In this document: piece by piece, positions 23,818 to 36,091 of the stretch
Layout: the number at the start of each line of letters is the position of its first letter
Numbering within the stretch: position 1 is the first letter of the stretch
Notes under the pieces: model-generated
Database searches by the model: none
Told to the model about the DNA's origin: nothing
The model's input: only the letters and a program-made list of their open reading frames with translations
Assembly (NCBI GenBank): GCA_034008185.1
Contig: CM067082.1
Span: 6,742,984 to 6,806,983 of the forward strand
DNA from: Gorsachius magnificus
Taxonomy: Eukaryota > Chordata > Aves > Pelecaniformes > Ardeidae
Direction: 5' to 3'
Length of the DNA: 64,000 nt
Position numbers and translations under genes: made by a program

Positions 23818-25299
23818 AGATAACACCATGGGCAAATCCATAAAACTAATAACTTGCTTGAAAAGGTGAATTTGACCTATATAAGTTTCATGAAGCAAAA
23901 TATGTTCACTCAATATTCTGATCCCTGAAGACTAATATAAAGGATTCATCAAGTTACCCACAGTGTCACCTATAGATGAATGGGCAGAGAATGGAGCTGA
24001 TTACACTGCTGTTTTGTCATCTTATCTGCTCTAATGATCATCCCTGCTTTAGTGAGTACGGAATAAGAAAAAAGATATTACAGCATTATAAAGCAAGGTC
24101 CCTTAATTTCAACCAGTGAGCATTGCATATTGATATTTGAACGTATAGAATTTCCTATAAAATGTTTTGTTTTTTCTTGGGGAAATGTTGTAATGTGATT
24201 GCAGGCTGTGAGCAGTAGGAACTCCTGACAATGCAGCTAGGAAGATGCCAAGCAGTCTTCCTAGATATCTGTGTTATTCAAACATGTTTTATACAAGTAT
24301 ATTGTGTGCTGTAATATTTTTTTTGGTGGTTGTATTCCTCCAGCTATGATAAAAAAGAGAAAAGAAACCCAAGAACTCCTAGAGGCAGTGACATGTCTAT
24401 CAGATTCACTGTTATAAGTGATATTACTGTATTTATTTCAAAAGTTTATCAGTTACAATGTGCTTAGCTTGCTTCAGCAGTAGAAGAGACACCTTAGCTT
24501 CATGCCTAGTTGTGTTCTTCCACCAGGACATCCTGATGGAGGAAGACTTACTTGCAGCTGGGAGGAAGTGTTGTTTCCATCAGAGGAATTTAATCAGTCA
24601 GACATAGAAAGTTGGTCCAAGCCATCCCCATCGCTTGCACTGATGTCAGACACATGGTAGAGCAGGGAGTGGGTAACATGATCAGTCACTGTGGTAAAAT
24701 ATCTGCTGCCCTTCCTGCCTCAGAGCAGGAATTGGAACCAGTTTTGCTCAGACAAGTAAATATTAGGAGGACACAAAATTTGTTTTATCTGGCTGTAATT
24801 CACTGTGCAGAAACTCAGTCTCATGTATAAGTATTGCTTCTACCATATAGCACTGGGCTGAAGGAGGATTTCAGCATTGCTAATATTTCTGCACAGGAGT
24901 AGGTACCATTTATCAATACTTCTGCATCCCCCAGATCATGTTTGCCTTATCTCTCCCTTTGAGTGCTCAACTCCACACATGACGGACTATGGCGGAGGTG
25001 ATGGGGAACGTGGTCTGAAACTGCATCCTACCTCCTTTATTTGGGATACTAGTTTTATCAAGCTCTTACCTCCTTTTTCTCTAACTTTAAAATCTCAGTT
25101 GCTCAACTCTTTCCTTTTCGAAGCTGTCTTTAAAAATGGAAGTAGAATTACAACTAGAAAGCAACCAAATAATCAAGCTAACTGAAAAATCCAGCAATAA
25201 ATCCCACTCTCTTGCTCTGTCAGTCTTGTTAATTGCCACTTTATTTAATACCTTCCTCTTCTGCTAGAGGTTATTAAGAAGGATGCTGAAGCCAGACAC

Positions 25300-25525
25300 A
25301 CTTTCAAGATGGTGTTTTATTAGACAGAGATTACACTGTGAGATTTCCATCTAGGCTCTCACACTAGGGACTCCCTCTGCTCACTGGTCCATAATGACTG
25401 ACCTACATATCTCTGCCGACCAGAGTTTTGCTGGATGACTGCATTACGCAGCAGAATTTGACTCCCCTCAATGTATTCATTTGTCACAGCAATTAAACCC
25501 ATGTGTTGATTTATTGAGTGCAGGC
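25300..25525 (-). other. Candidate terminal exon with poly(A) signal (speculative)
   Basis: On the minus strand the tract CATTCCTACATTTCACACCAG resembles a splice acceptor. From 25525 an open frame of about 55 codons follows and stops at 25359. AATAAA sits about 40 bases further on (plus coordinates 25316-25321), followed by a GU-rich stretch (AAGTGTGTCTGG). Acceptor, stop, hexamer and GU element in this order are what the last exon of a transcript looks like. I do not recognise the peptide. A non-coding RNA exon, a decayed retroviral fragment or chance are all possible. Confidence 0.22.
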
Positions 25526-26763
25526 CTGGTGTGAAATGTAGGAATGCACGACTCATCCTTTTCTTTCTGACATTATACTACTTCTGCCCAAATTGCATTT
25601 GGCTGTCTTCATGTTGCTTTTAACTTGCCTACAATTAATTTTGTCTTCTAGAGACAAATAATGACCTTATCCCTTCATTTCGTAATATCTCTTTCATTCC
25701 CTCTCTTACTTTTTCTCCTTTATTTTTATTGCCTTTATGTTGTTCATTGATGCCATGTCTTCCCTTTACTGACCAGTCTGTAATTTCTTCCATCCCTCCA
25801 CAACTATTCCCTTGTGAAAATCATAGTAAATCTTGAAGATCCTTTGTAAACCTGGCTGGAGATCTGAGTCAGAAATGAGTATACAAAACCCAAAAAGATA
25901 ATCTAGGGCTAATGCTTCTTCAGTTAACTTCTTCAATAGATGGGTGACAGCTCTGTCCTTTGAAAATTAAGAATTGTAAAGGATTTTATCACAAAGACTG
26001 TGGGGTATGCTCCTGGATATAAATGGGTGATTGCCAAATGCAGGATGGCACAGTAAGGAAACTGGGGGCCAAGTTTCATCAGGGACTTTGGGTGTTCATT
26101 ATACAGTCTGTGTATGTGGCATGAAAACATAGCTGGAAAGATTTTGGAGAGAAGACCTGTACTGAAACTTTCACCAAAATATTCACCTTTGATTGCAATG
26201 CTTATGACAAGACATGGGAATAGCCTGATACCCCAAACCACATCCACATCCCTCAAGGAAATTCAAAGCTTTCTTGTTCAGGACTTAGATCTGAAAAAAG
26301 GACTTAAGCTAAAGACTGTGAGATTAGTGGTGATCTTCATGTCTTTGCTTCAGCCTCCCTTCCAGCCCTCATGGTGCCCAAGCTGTGCAGACAATAGAGT
26401 ACCTGACATTACAGTGAGCCAGGAAGTAGAAGTTTTGCATCAGAGAGGGCTGAGCAGACCTGTGTCAAGCTCATATACTTTGGTTCTTTGGGAGATACAA
26501 GCAGCCTTTCTCTCTTCATGCATGCTTACCATGGCAGGGACTGCAGAAAACCCTTGGCCAACTTTTTTTAAAGCTTAGCCCTGGAGGAGGCAGAGAGCAA
26601 TCCTGCTCCCTGTTTGTCTTCTAAGATAAAACCTATGTGGTTATAGTGTTTCCTAAACAACACCAACAGCTCAGTTTCTTCCCCAAATAGACAAGTTCCA
26701 AGCCCATGGCTTCCCCTCCAGGAGAAAATATTTAAAGAAAAGTGGGACATAAGTGGCAAATGC

Positions 26764-26780
26764 AAGAAAGAAAGAAAGAA
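26764..26780 (+). repeat. Short AAAG microsatellite
   Basis: Four tandem GAAA/AAAG units. Confidence 0.85.
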
Positions 26781-28973
26781 TAAAAAAGTATAATGTTCTG
26801 AAAAGGGCAAGTTGTCCCTGTCATTCTGGGCACACCCAGAGGTCAAAGCAAAGGACTTCAAAGGACTTCAATCCTCTGTCACAACAAGGTGATTTTCACA
26901 GTCTTACTGAATATTCTTACTGTTTTATTATTGTATTAAATGCAGACAAACAATGGAAAAAAAGATGGAGGGTTAACCATGCATATTTTCAAGCCTTTGC
27001 TGTTTTACAGTTTTATAATATAGGAACTATGTAGCTCTCTTTAGAAATGGGCTTGGGGTAATAAGCGGAATCAACAAACACGGTTGTAGGGTGGTTTTGG
27101 GAAAAAATGTCCCAACACTGGCAGAAGGAGGGATCTGAATAAAATTTCTTGTCTTTGCCATCATTATGGTGCTCACCAGAACCCATGGAACTGGGACCCT
27201 TGGAGGAGACTGACTTGTCCCACTCTATACAGTGACCCCAGGCAGGTTTTACTGGGATCTATGAGCTAGGGCATGCATCCCCTAGTCACATGAAGGGGTA
27301 TTGAGACTACAGATTTTATGCAAGCAAATGAATTGTTCAGCCTTCACCTCTGTTTGTCATTTACCTGAACTTTAAAATAGGGAAACAAGACACTTTTACC
27401 TTATGGTGGTTTGAATTCACCAATCTTTGCTGCATGGTTACTGACCTGTAGGAAGGAATGTGCTTCAAAGTATGTTTAAGATACAGACTAGAATCAAAGC
27501 ATGCATTTTTCTGATTATTCCTCACATTATACATGTACTATGTTCGGTTGGCACAACAGCACACGGTTAACAAAAGTCATGATTTCAAGGAACCCTCTCA
27601 TTTGTTACAAGTACTGAAGCTTGAAGTGTTTCTAAAGAAAGAATTCACATGCTGTCTCTCCATTGACTTAATACTTGTCAATAGTTATATTAATGTGCTT
27701 TTTAAACTCTTCCCCCCTGTGATGACCTTAAACCTTGCCACAATCTACAAAAAAAAAGGTGACATTTGGAATTGAATAAAATATATATATATAAATAACT
27801 GGCTCAAATCATCCCCCATACAATAACAGATCCCCAATGTCACTTCTTTCCAAAGACAGTCAGACAAACAGGATGAAAAGGATAGCAAGGTGGGGTTTCC
27901 TTGGCAACATGCACTCGAAAGGATTCAGAACTTCCCTCTTCTTCCTAAGACTCAAATTTTGTTGTTTTTTGTTTGTTTGTTTGTTCTTTTTTCCCCCTTA
28001 GACAGTCTTGTGTGAAGGGGAAGCAGGAATATGAATCAAGCCACTGAACCTGACCTCTCCCAGTTGCCAGAGGTGACTGTGTACATCAGACACATGATTT
28101 GGACTCTCTTAGGGCTCTGAATCGTCTGCTACTTATGATGGACTCCGCCACCTCTTGAGTGAGAATCAAACTCTCCTTGATGTGTTCAGAATCAGAGCTT
28201 GTGGTTAGTCCTGTTGGGATTCATTCACTCACTCGCTGGTTTGGTTTTTTTTTTTCATGTTTTACTTTTCTTTCCCTTAAAGCTAAGCCAATAAATGGTG
28301 TAGGAAAATTAGATCCAGTAAGGAACTTACATGATTAAGAGATTTTAAAACCCAGGTTTATTTCGCCTAATTTCAGATGCCTAAATGAGAAGCAGCCATC
28401 AGAGTGGAATCACTGTACATTCCTGTTCAGCTGTCAAACATCCAGAGTAATTCAGATCTTTGTTGAGCTGTTTTGTCTTCTGCAGGAACAGTCCAGATAT
28501 GTCCATTCAGGGATGCTAGAATGACTATGCTTCTGTATTATGTATCTCGCTGTTCATCTAAAGTCCTTAGAGACTATTTATTTCCAGGAAAACAGCTCAA
28601 AGATCAGAAGAGTTCAAGCTTACAGTAGCTTACAATCATTCCTGCAGTTACAATCTGTTTTTCTTTATATGCATTCTTCCAATTTTCCAAATAAAACAAA
28701 TATTATTTGATGGTTTCAGGCTTCTTCAACTCTGTCTAGGTCTGTGAAACTTCTCCAGATTTACACCAGTGAGTGGAGATGAGTAGGGCTAATTAAACCT
28801 ACAACATGCAGGATGAAATTTTGGCCTCATTGAAATTAATGTGAAATTGCCATTGTTTTGTGAAGGAACTTTGTGTGTGGATGCAAACCAACAGTTAGAG
28901 GCAATGGACAAGTAATAACCTGCATTACTTCTACATTGGAGACAATGTCTTTCTTTTGAGTCCTAGGACAGTT

Positions 28974-29040
28974 TCATAGAATCATAGAATCATAGAATCT
29001 AACCTAACACTGCCATCCCACCACTGAACCACGTCCCTGG
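28974..29040 (-). mobile_element. CR1 3' terminal fragment with internal gap
   Basis: Three perfect TCATAGAA octamers (28974-28997) mark a CR1 3' end. They are followed directly by CTAACCTAACACTGCCATCCCA-type sequence that normally lies about 40-60 bases further into the CR1 3' UTR of a different subfamily from the 10.4 kb copy. The intervening AGGTTGGAA-type block is missing, so there is an internal deletion. Only about 67 bp are left. Confidence 0.8.
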
Positions 29041-31342
29041 TTGTCATTAGATGGAGAAAAAAGGACCTGGATAAGAGCAGAGATAAATTTGGGGTAATGG
29101 GATTTTATTTATAAAAAATAAATACATGTATCATGCATAAAGGATCAAAGACAGGTAGCTTGGAGAAGGTAGGCAGGCTGAACTAAGGTTGATGTCAGAG
29201 ACAGGGAGGGAAATTCTGTGACCTTTAGTACTCAGGAAGTCAGGCTGATACATCAGAGAGTCATAGAAGAGCCTGTGAAATACAGAGGAGAAATATGAAC
29301 TTTCAATGAAGAGCAGATTGGGACATAGAGCAAGAGGCCCTGTTTACTTTCTCTGAGCTTTGGTCTCTTTGAATTTAATATCTGGGGTATCATATAAAGC
29401 AATATGAAGCTTACACCCTCTTTTTGCTGATTTTGAAAAAGCTTACTTGGTCTTTGGGAGTAATTAGGTTATTTTGGTGGTTGTGGTTTTATTCATAGCA
29501 GCTATTGCACCCATTCATTTGTTTTCATAATAATGAATTTGAAAAAAAAATCCAGAAATATGTTTTAATACATTTCCCATTCCCAATAGAATAAGGCAAA
29601 TTGCATTTTTACATCAGAGGACAAATCAGTGACTCTTTCTTCTGGATTCACTGGAATTGTGCAAATAACAAACCACTGGGAACCTTACAAAGTCTCAGTT
29701 TAACCATAATTGCATATTTATAAATTACAGCAGACTTTTCTAATTAATTTTGTATCATGCGAATAACATCGGTCTGTAACAACCTGCTATACTAGTAAAA
29801 TCATTGCCAAGAAAACATAGCAGTCTGGAGTCACATTTAGTTTGAAGGGAAATGAAAGGCAGCCAGAGCAGAGACTAGCCTTTTGTTTGACTCATGAGAG
29901 ATAATTACCAACTCCAAAATACGAAGATAAAAGCCTTTCAATAAACTGACACCTTTCTGCACATTAAGTCCCCAGAATGTTTTAAATTCTGACAGACACA
30001 AAGGAGATGTACAAATAAAAACATGATTTTGAGTCCAGCCAACCAAAGCAATATTGTTTGGCAAAAAGGGGTTATGCTGGATTTTCTTCTGCACCTAAGC
30101 GGTCACCATATGGAACAGTGCAGGGCCCTATCCTAAGATGTGGTCACTCTGGTTGCTTAGGTCTTTCTACAATCAAACCTGTGGTCTGTGTAGTCAGGGG
30201 ATCATTAGGATATAAGCTGGCAGATATGACACAGAATTTATGGGAAATCCATAAGCCACAGCAGCTGGAAGCCAGGCAGGATGTCTCAAAGGGCATTAAA
30301 TGCCTGTGTTTAGGTAACTGAATCCTTCCCTTAATCTCTACAAGTCCATAGTACATGGTCTTCATTCTGCTGAGATCAAGCAGCTTACAAATCCCATCTG
30401 TTTTTACAAGGAAAATCTTGTTACGGTCATCTGATTGGCTGAGCTAAGAATTTCTCTTTAGTATAATTAATGTATTAACTTCCTAAGCAAAAATGCTACA
30501 GTTCTTATTAGGTCAGGCATACCACTATGCAATTATCGTTAATAATGCACTTAAGACTGATTTAGACAAACTCTAGTATGTGCCCTCTTTTTGTTTTTAC
30601 ACTCAGCCTTCCAGTGTCATTCTGACTGTGAAGGTCAATGTTGCCTATTTTTCCCAAGGAGGAAGGGATTATGATGAGTTACCAATGACCCAGGTTCTTC
30701 ACTCATCTTCACCCAATGCTTATGGCAAGGAAGTTCTTACTCCATAGTTTGGCGAGCTTCCTGGGTATATTTTAATACATTTTCTTAACACAGTCTACTT
30801 TTTTTTCATTGGTTATCTTCTCATGTTTGAAGCTACACCATCACCTTTACTCTCTCCATTTAACGCAAAGACCTGATGTTTTTTACATGACTACCCAGAT
30901 TTTTCCATACCTGGCATTCACAGAGCTAAGCTAAAATGATTTAAGCTAAAACAATCTAGGCAATAGTCACCTGAAAGCTAAACAGCTGTTATTACAGCTG
31001 AAATAGGCTAAAATCAGTTCAGGCTGAGAGTAGCCTGGTCAAATCCTGTTGTCAGCCTTTGTGAATTCTTCAGTTATTTTTGCGTTATGTCATCACCTAG
31101 GTGGCAAAGCTGAAGCTGTCATAGAGTGCCACAACCTATCTGTCTGGCAGCTGAATGTGCTCCAAAGGTGCTTCTAAGCCAAGGGTTTATCCAAGGGCTC
31201 TTCTGGAAATACCCATGGGGGTCTTTTCAAAGATCTCTAAGAAGCAAGGAATACATAGAGTGGACATTTTGGCCTGGAAGATACTTTCAGTGAAGAGGTA
31301 GCCAGGGAGTCTCTCAGAAATCTGAAAATCTTTAACACAAGG

Positions 31343-31347
<5 letters not shown>
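29041..31347. other. Unique sequence, nothing recognised
   Basis: There is no repeat and no gene-like frame above 90 codons. Two opposing 73-87 codon frames overlap at 30.06-30.37 kb, as chance frames do. Confidence 0.55.

Positions 31348-31375
<28 letters not shown>
31348..31375 (+). repeat. Poly-A run, 28 A
   Basis: An uninterrupted A run of the same size as the one at 18.5 kb. No retroposed sequence is visible to its left. Confidence 0.95.
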
Positions 31376-31380
<5 letters not shown>

Positions 31381-32059
31381 GTTTTTCATCTCTCTGAGGT
31401 CTCCAGAACAAAATGTCATAGAGCAAAGGATCATTGCAAACCTTTATGACTGATTCCCCACCTTCAACATGGGATTTTCAATTATTTTTAAAACTTCTGG
31501 TTTTAACAGTAGCACAAAGCTGTGTGCACATGAAACACAAGCAAACAAAACCAGTTTTCTCTCTGGAGAGAAGATGAGAGAGAATGAATTGCATATGCCC
31601 AATGTCAGTCACATTATTTGATGGCCTGCTGGCAGGCATCCAAATATTAGAGTGATGATGGTGGAATAATAATTTATAAGGAACACAATAATACAGATTA
31701 TTAGAACTAATGCCTCCCTTGTACATCTCATTCACTTGATCAGTAGCAGATCAGTATAAAGGCGTTTGCAGTGCAGGTCTTAATTGCAAATGGAAATTTG
31801 GATCTCTTGTAGCAAACTTTACTAAGAAATCTAGAATTTAAAAAAAGACTACGGCGTATTTTTTTAATTTGGAAGAGAAACTGTTAGATTCTGATTCATA
31901 GACAGTGTAAATAAGCATAACTCCATTGAAAAGCACTGCTTAGCCCTCAAGAAACACATTGTTTGTGTTATCTTAATGAATTCAACGGAGTTGTGATGAT
32001 TTAAATCAGGTGAGAATATGGCCCATATTGTTCTGTTCATAACCTATTGCTGACAAGCA

Positions 32060-32192
32060 CAGAATCACAGAATCATAGAATGTTTTGGGTTGGCAGGGAC
32101 CCCTAGAGGTCATCTAGTCCAACCCCCCTGCAGTGAGCAGGGACACCGCTAACTAGATCAGGTTGCTCAGAGCCCCATCCAACCTGGTCTTG
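32060..32192 (-). mobile_element. CR1 LINE 3' end fragment
   Basis: About 133 bp of CR1 3' UTR in minus orientation. It begins with AGAATCACAGAATCATAGAA and is almost identical to the first 130 bp of the copy at 10369. It breaks off after the CCAACCTGGTCTTG block. This is a very short 5'-truncated insertion, apparently of the same subfamily as the large copy. Confidence 0.95.
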
Positions 32193-35100
32193 CATCATGA
32201 GAAACAGTGGCTGCCCATGTCACAGTTCTGTAGAGCCACGTGAGCAACATCATGTGTAAAAAAACAGTGGAAAAAGCATACTTTATGCTGCTTGCACTTA
32301 TATTTTTTTTCCTTTTGCATTAGCAATTTTTGCATTCAGGATTAGCGTTCTCAGTTTTAATGTTTGCTTACATGAAATGCAGATTGTAGTTAAATGTCAG
32401 GCTGCTTAATTGTGCCTTCATTTGTATAAATTAGGATGTTGCTATAGAAAAAGAGACGAAATAAAACACCTTTCATTTCCCTCTCAATATTATATCTGAA
32501 TTAATAGTTAAATAAGAGGAGACAAAATGCCTTTTTGGGGAATCGGTGTTAATTGGTATTTCACAGTCTGGAAAATATATGTTGCCACAGAGCGCGTATC
32601 ACTTGCTTCACAAAGACAAAATGCTTCAATAAAATGTTTTTCTGCCCAGGAAGTGAGGAATGAGCACTGGCTCAGCAAACCAGCATTCAATGACTTTTCC
32701 GCATCCTGCTTGTTCTGGGTCATTGTTTGGAGACAGCACTGAGAAGGGATATGGGCTTTTAAGGCAGGACTTGTGTAGAATTAAGGCACTTGAATCCAAA
32801 ATGACTAATAGAGAAAATTCTTTTACTTGGATTTAAGGCACCTGAATTGATGGAATTAAGTTCATACTAAGCCTTATCAGGTTTCAGAAACCAGGCAGTC
32901 TTGTGTTCTGGTGAGCACCCTCAGGAATGTACTGTGGACTGAATTAAATTTGTGTGTAACAGGCTGGTGATCACACTGCCTCCACAGAAGAAAGGAGTGC
33001 AAAACTCATGTCAAACTCTTTGCTAGGAACAGAGTTACAGTGAAAGGAAGGTTGCTCTGTATTTTCTCATTTGAAATTTTGCCAGCTGGAAATGTTGACT
33101 TATTTCTGGGCAAAGAGCAGGGAGAGAAGTTGGGACAATATAGAGCTTCGTAGGCTGGGGACTGGGTTGATGCTTTTGTTCTCGCTTATTTTATGATGGG
33201 AAAATAGTTGTCTAAAGTACCTGAGCAGCCTTGGCAACCGAGAGCAGACTTTGACCTCCAGGGCACTGGACCGTGGTAAAAATCTTCAATGGTTTTGTGT
33301 ACAGTGGTTAAGGGATTGGTGGGAGTGGTACTTACAACGTCCTACACCTTGGTTAGGTCTTTCTCCAGAAGATGGGGCATACAGTTACAAACTTTCTTGA
33401 TGGAGTAAAAGCAAAATTTTTTTTTTGATTGCTGGACAAGTTGTAAATATTCACTCATTATTCACTGAGCCTTAGCTGAGTTCTCTTTTAATTTTTTTTT
33501 GTTGTTGTTGTTACTGTCACTGTGACAATTCTGGATATTCTGGCTACCCTCATAAATCACCAGTCACTTATTAAACCAACCTGCATGTTATCTGAGGACC
33601 ATCTGCCAGCAAAAGAGAAATTTTGAGGTCTTCAGCAGATTGTTCCTTCCTTGCAGTGGGGTCTGAAATTAAAGTAGTTTGTGTTCATATTAGCCACGAC
33701 AGAAGGTGTTACTGACAGGTGATGTTGGTTGTAAAGAAAGCATCAAGCTAGCAGGACAGAAGGGCCTCACAGCAGTAAAGCACGCCTGGATCATGGGCCC
33801 TGTAAAAAGCAGCAAGCAGATGTCTCCCTGTGCTGCTGGGATTGTCCTATGAATAAGACATTGCCAGGACAGAGATTTTGCTGCTAACAAAGGAGCACAT
33901 GCAGAGAACTGCAGGCACTGCTAGGTCTGGTTTCTGTAGGGTTTCCTTGCCTTTGCTCATTATACTGAAAACTAAAGGGCACACTTCGTAGCAAACAAGC
34001 ACCATGCAAAGAGAGAGATATTTTAGATGCAAAGCAGACAGGGACTGCATCTTTGAATGTTCCTTTTGTGTTAATGCTGACCTGGTTTATCTGTAACAGG
34101 GTAGGGCTCATTCTGCATCGTACAGGACTAGCATTTCTCCAGGCTGACATATGCAGCTTCAGTAAAGTGTATGTGCCTAGGAGTGTTTCACAGCAGTAAG
34201 GCCTAATGGTAGAGAATGACCTACATCCATGGCATTATATTCCCTTCCCCCATGGAAAGGGGACCACATACACAAGTAGTTGGGAATGGGCTCCACACTG
34301 CTACAACTTGTACCATGCATAGGAATTGTATAGGAATATACCAGATGGCACATTCACAAGCTATGTCAGGGACTAATAAGGAACACCACTCTTCCCAGGA
34401 ACATCCTTTGGCACTGTTTATTTCAATGGGAAAGATACAGCTTGAAACTGAGCCTGAGTCCTATGTCCAGTGGCAGAAAGCAGAAAAAGTTGTTTTTCAC
34501 ACAGTGGTTATTCACAGGTTAAAGAATGAAGCACAGGAACTAATTAGTCTTGAGCCTTGAATTAAATTCGCTTCCATGGTTTTGGGGTGGAGGATATTGG
34601 CAAAGGCATTTTTAATTGCACAATTACAGTTGAGACTGACTAAAGTTAATAGCTATTTACATGTATCTTTAAAAATCAGGCCCTACGTGAAAAATGGAAA
34701 TAAGTCACCATTCCTTCTGTATTTTGTATCAAAGTATCACAGTAAGGAGAACAAAAAGCTTAATCAAAACCTTCCTTACATCTACTTTCCAACATGAGTT
34801 TGGGAGGGGAAAGACAAGGGGTGTGGGCAAATGAAATGAAGTGTTACCCCTGTAATTAACTGTTTCTGAAAGAATGCTCACTAATTCACAGTGTAAATCT
34901 GGGGCTCAGGAAGCAGAGGGCCCATCTCCATTGTACACTCAGTGATGGTGTGTTTCTGGGCTGGTAACCCCATACAGGTGCCATGAATATAGCTTGGCTT
35001 GGGTTGTGTTGCTGCAGGGAGGCTTCTGACAGAGCAGTGCAGTGCTGCAACCTAAAAGCTGTGTAGATATGCCAGCACTCCATACCCCCATTTCCTTTTT

Positions 35101-35517
35101 GGGATAAGCCATAGCTTCATCCTAACTTTGGAAATGTTATTTCATTTCTCCAGGTCTCTAATTTTCCACCTTTTACTGTCTTTTACATTTTTTTATACAT
35201 GCAATCTTTTCTAAAATTATTTGTGCATTGCTGATGCAATCCACTCTTTTGCTGTTGCAGTTCCTATTATCAAGCAATGTATTGTTATCAGTAGACCAAT
35301 TGAATTATACATTTAATAACCTATTATGATTATTCATACTATGGTTGTACTCCAGGAATTCAATCAAAGGAATGATTCCATAGTGCAAGATGCTGTATGA
35401 GACATAAATTTTCCCTCTGTAGTATTTAGGGAGGCTAGCAAAATAAGGCCTTAGCAGTAAAAACAGGTAAATTGAAAATTAATTTTTTAATTTTTTTTTT
35501 TCCTTCATTTTTAACAG

Positions 35518-35618
35518 GAAAAACCACTGTGACAATAGCAAGTGTTACAACTGAACAAGTTCCAGGATCAAGCAGACTTGAGAATGGCATTTCAGCTACT
35601 GGTCAAATTTATCTTTGA
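35518..35618 (+). CDS. Candidate last coding exon (speculative)
   Basis: A long T-rich tract ending TTCATTTTTAACAG is among the strongest acceptor-like sites I noticed on the plus strand. After two bases that complete a split codon, 32 codons are open and end at TGA (35616-35618). The peptide is rich in Thr, Ser and Gly, contains TTVTIASVTTEQ, and ends ATGQIYL. I could not assign it to a family. The other two frames stop within 40 bases. About 470 bp of non-coding sequence follow before AATAAA at 36086-36091, a normal 3' UTR layout. No upstream exon with a matching split codon could be established. It could be a real or alternative last exon of a gene starting outside the window, or chance. 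Confidence 0.28.
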
Positions 35619-36085
35619 TCCATCAATTGAAGAATTCCTAATCAAACTGTTCAGAGTCTTTTTAAGCCTGTTTGACTCATCATTATTCATGAAGGTGAAA
35701 TCATTTCACGTGCAAAATTAGAATGACCTACTTGATAAGTCTGTGATAAAAATGTAGCTGACTACAGCAGAGAGGCAGCACTTGCACCTGAGAGATAAGT
35801 CAGACTGAATGAGGCGCTTCTTTTCCAGTGGCTTGGAAGGTCAAGGAGAAGAGGCGGAATCTGGGTGTGATATACTTTTCTATAACAATGGGTATATGTT
35901 TCCTTGTCTTTCTGGACACTAATACAAACTTGCAAAGAAAATGGATCTGAGGAAACAATTTTTAGTATGCATGTTAGAACTTTATTTAATATTTAGAATC
36001 AGATGAAGAGTATTTTTTCACAAGTCTTTACTGATGAAATAACAGAATTTGAAATGGTTGTGAGAACAATTAGCACATAAATTGA

Positions 36086-36091
36086 AATAAA
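36086..36091 (+). terminator. Poly(A) signal AATAAA after candidate exon
   Basis: A canonical AATAAA lies 468 bases after the candidate stop codon at 35618, followed by a T-rich stretch. The hexamer alone is common in AT-rich DNA. Its value comes only from its position relative to the candidate exon. Confidence 0.3.

Larger units (their letters stand above)
20313..28973. other. Unique sequence with simple repeats
   Basis: Apart from the poly-C runs, the TTTCCTTC array, a short AAAG run and a speculative terminal exon at 25.30-25.53 kb, I recognise nothing. The longest frame is 154 codons on the plus strand at 26114-26578. It has no motif, and an opposing 107-codon frame overlaps it. That length is expected about once by chance in this window. 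Confidence 0.5.

Noticed and set aside
26114..26578. 154-codon plus-strand frame, the longest outside CR1
   Set aside because: No motif, an overlapping 107-codon opposite-strand frame, and a length expected about once by chance among the several thousand frames of this window.
31348..31375. Poly-A run as the tail of a processed pseudogene
   Set aside because: No retroposed gene body or flanking duplication is visible. CR1 machinery does not normally mobilise polyadenylated mRNAs, so such copies are rare in birds.
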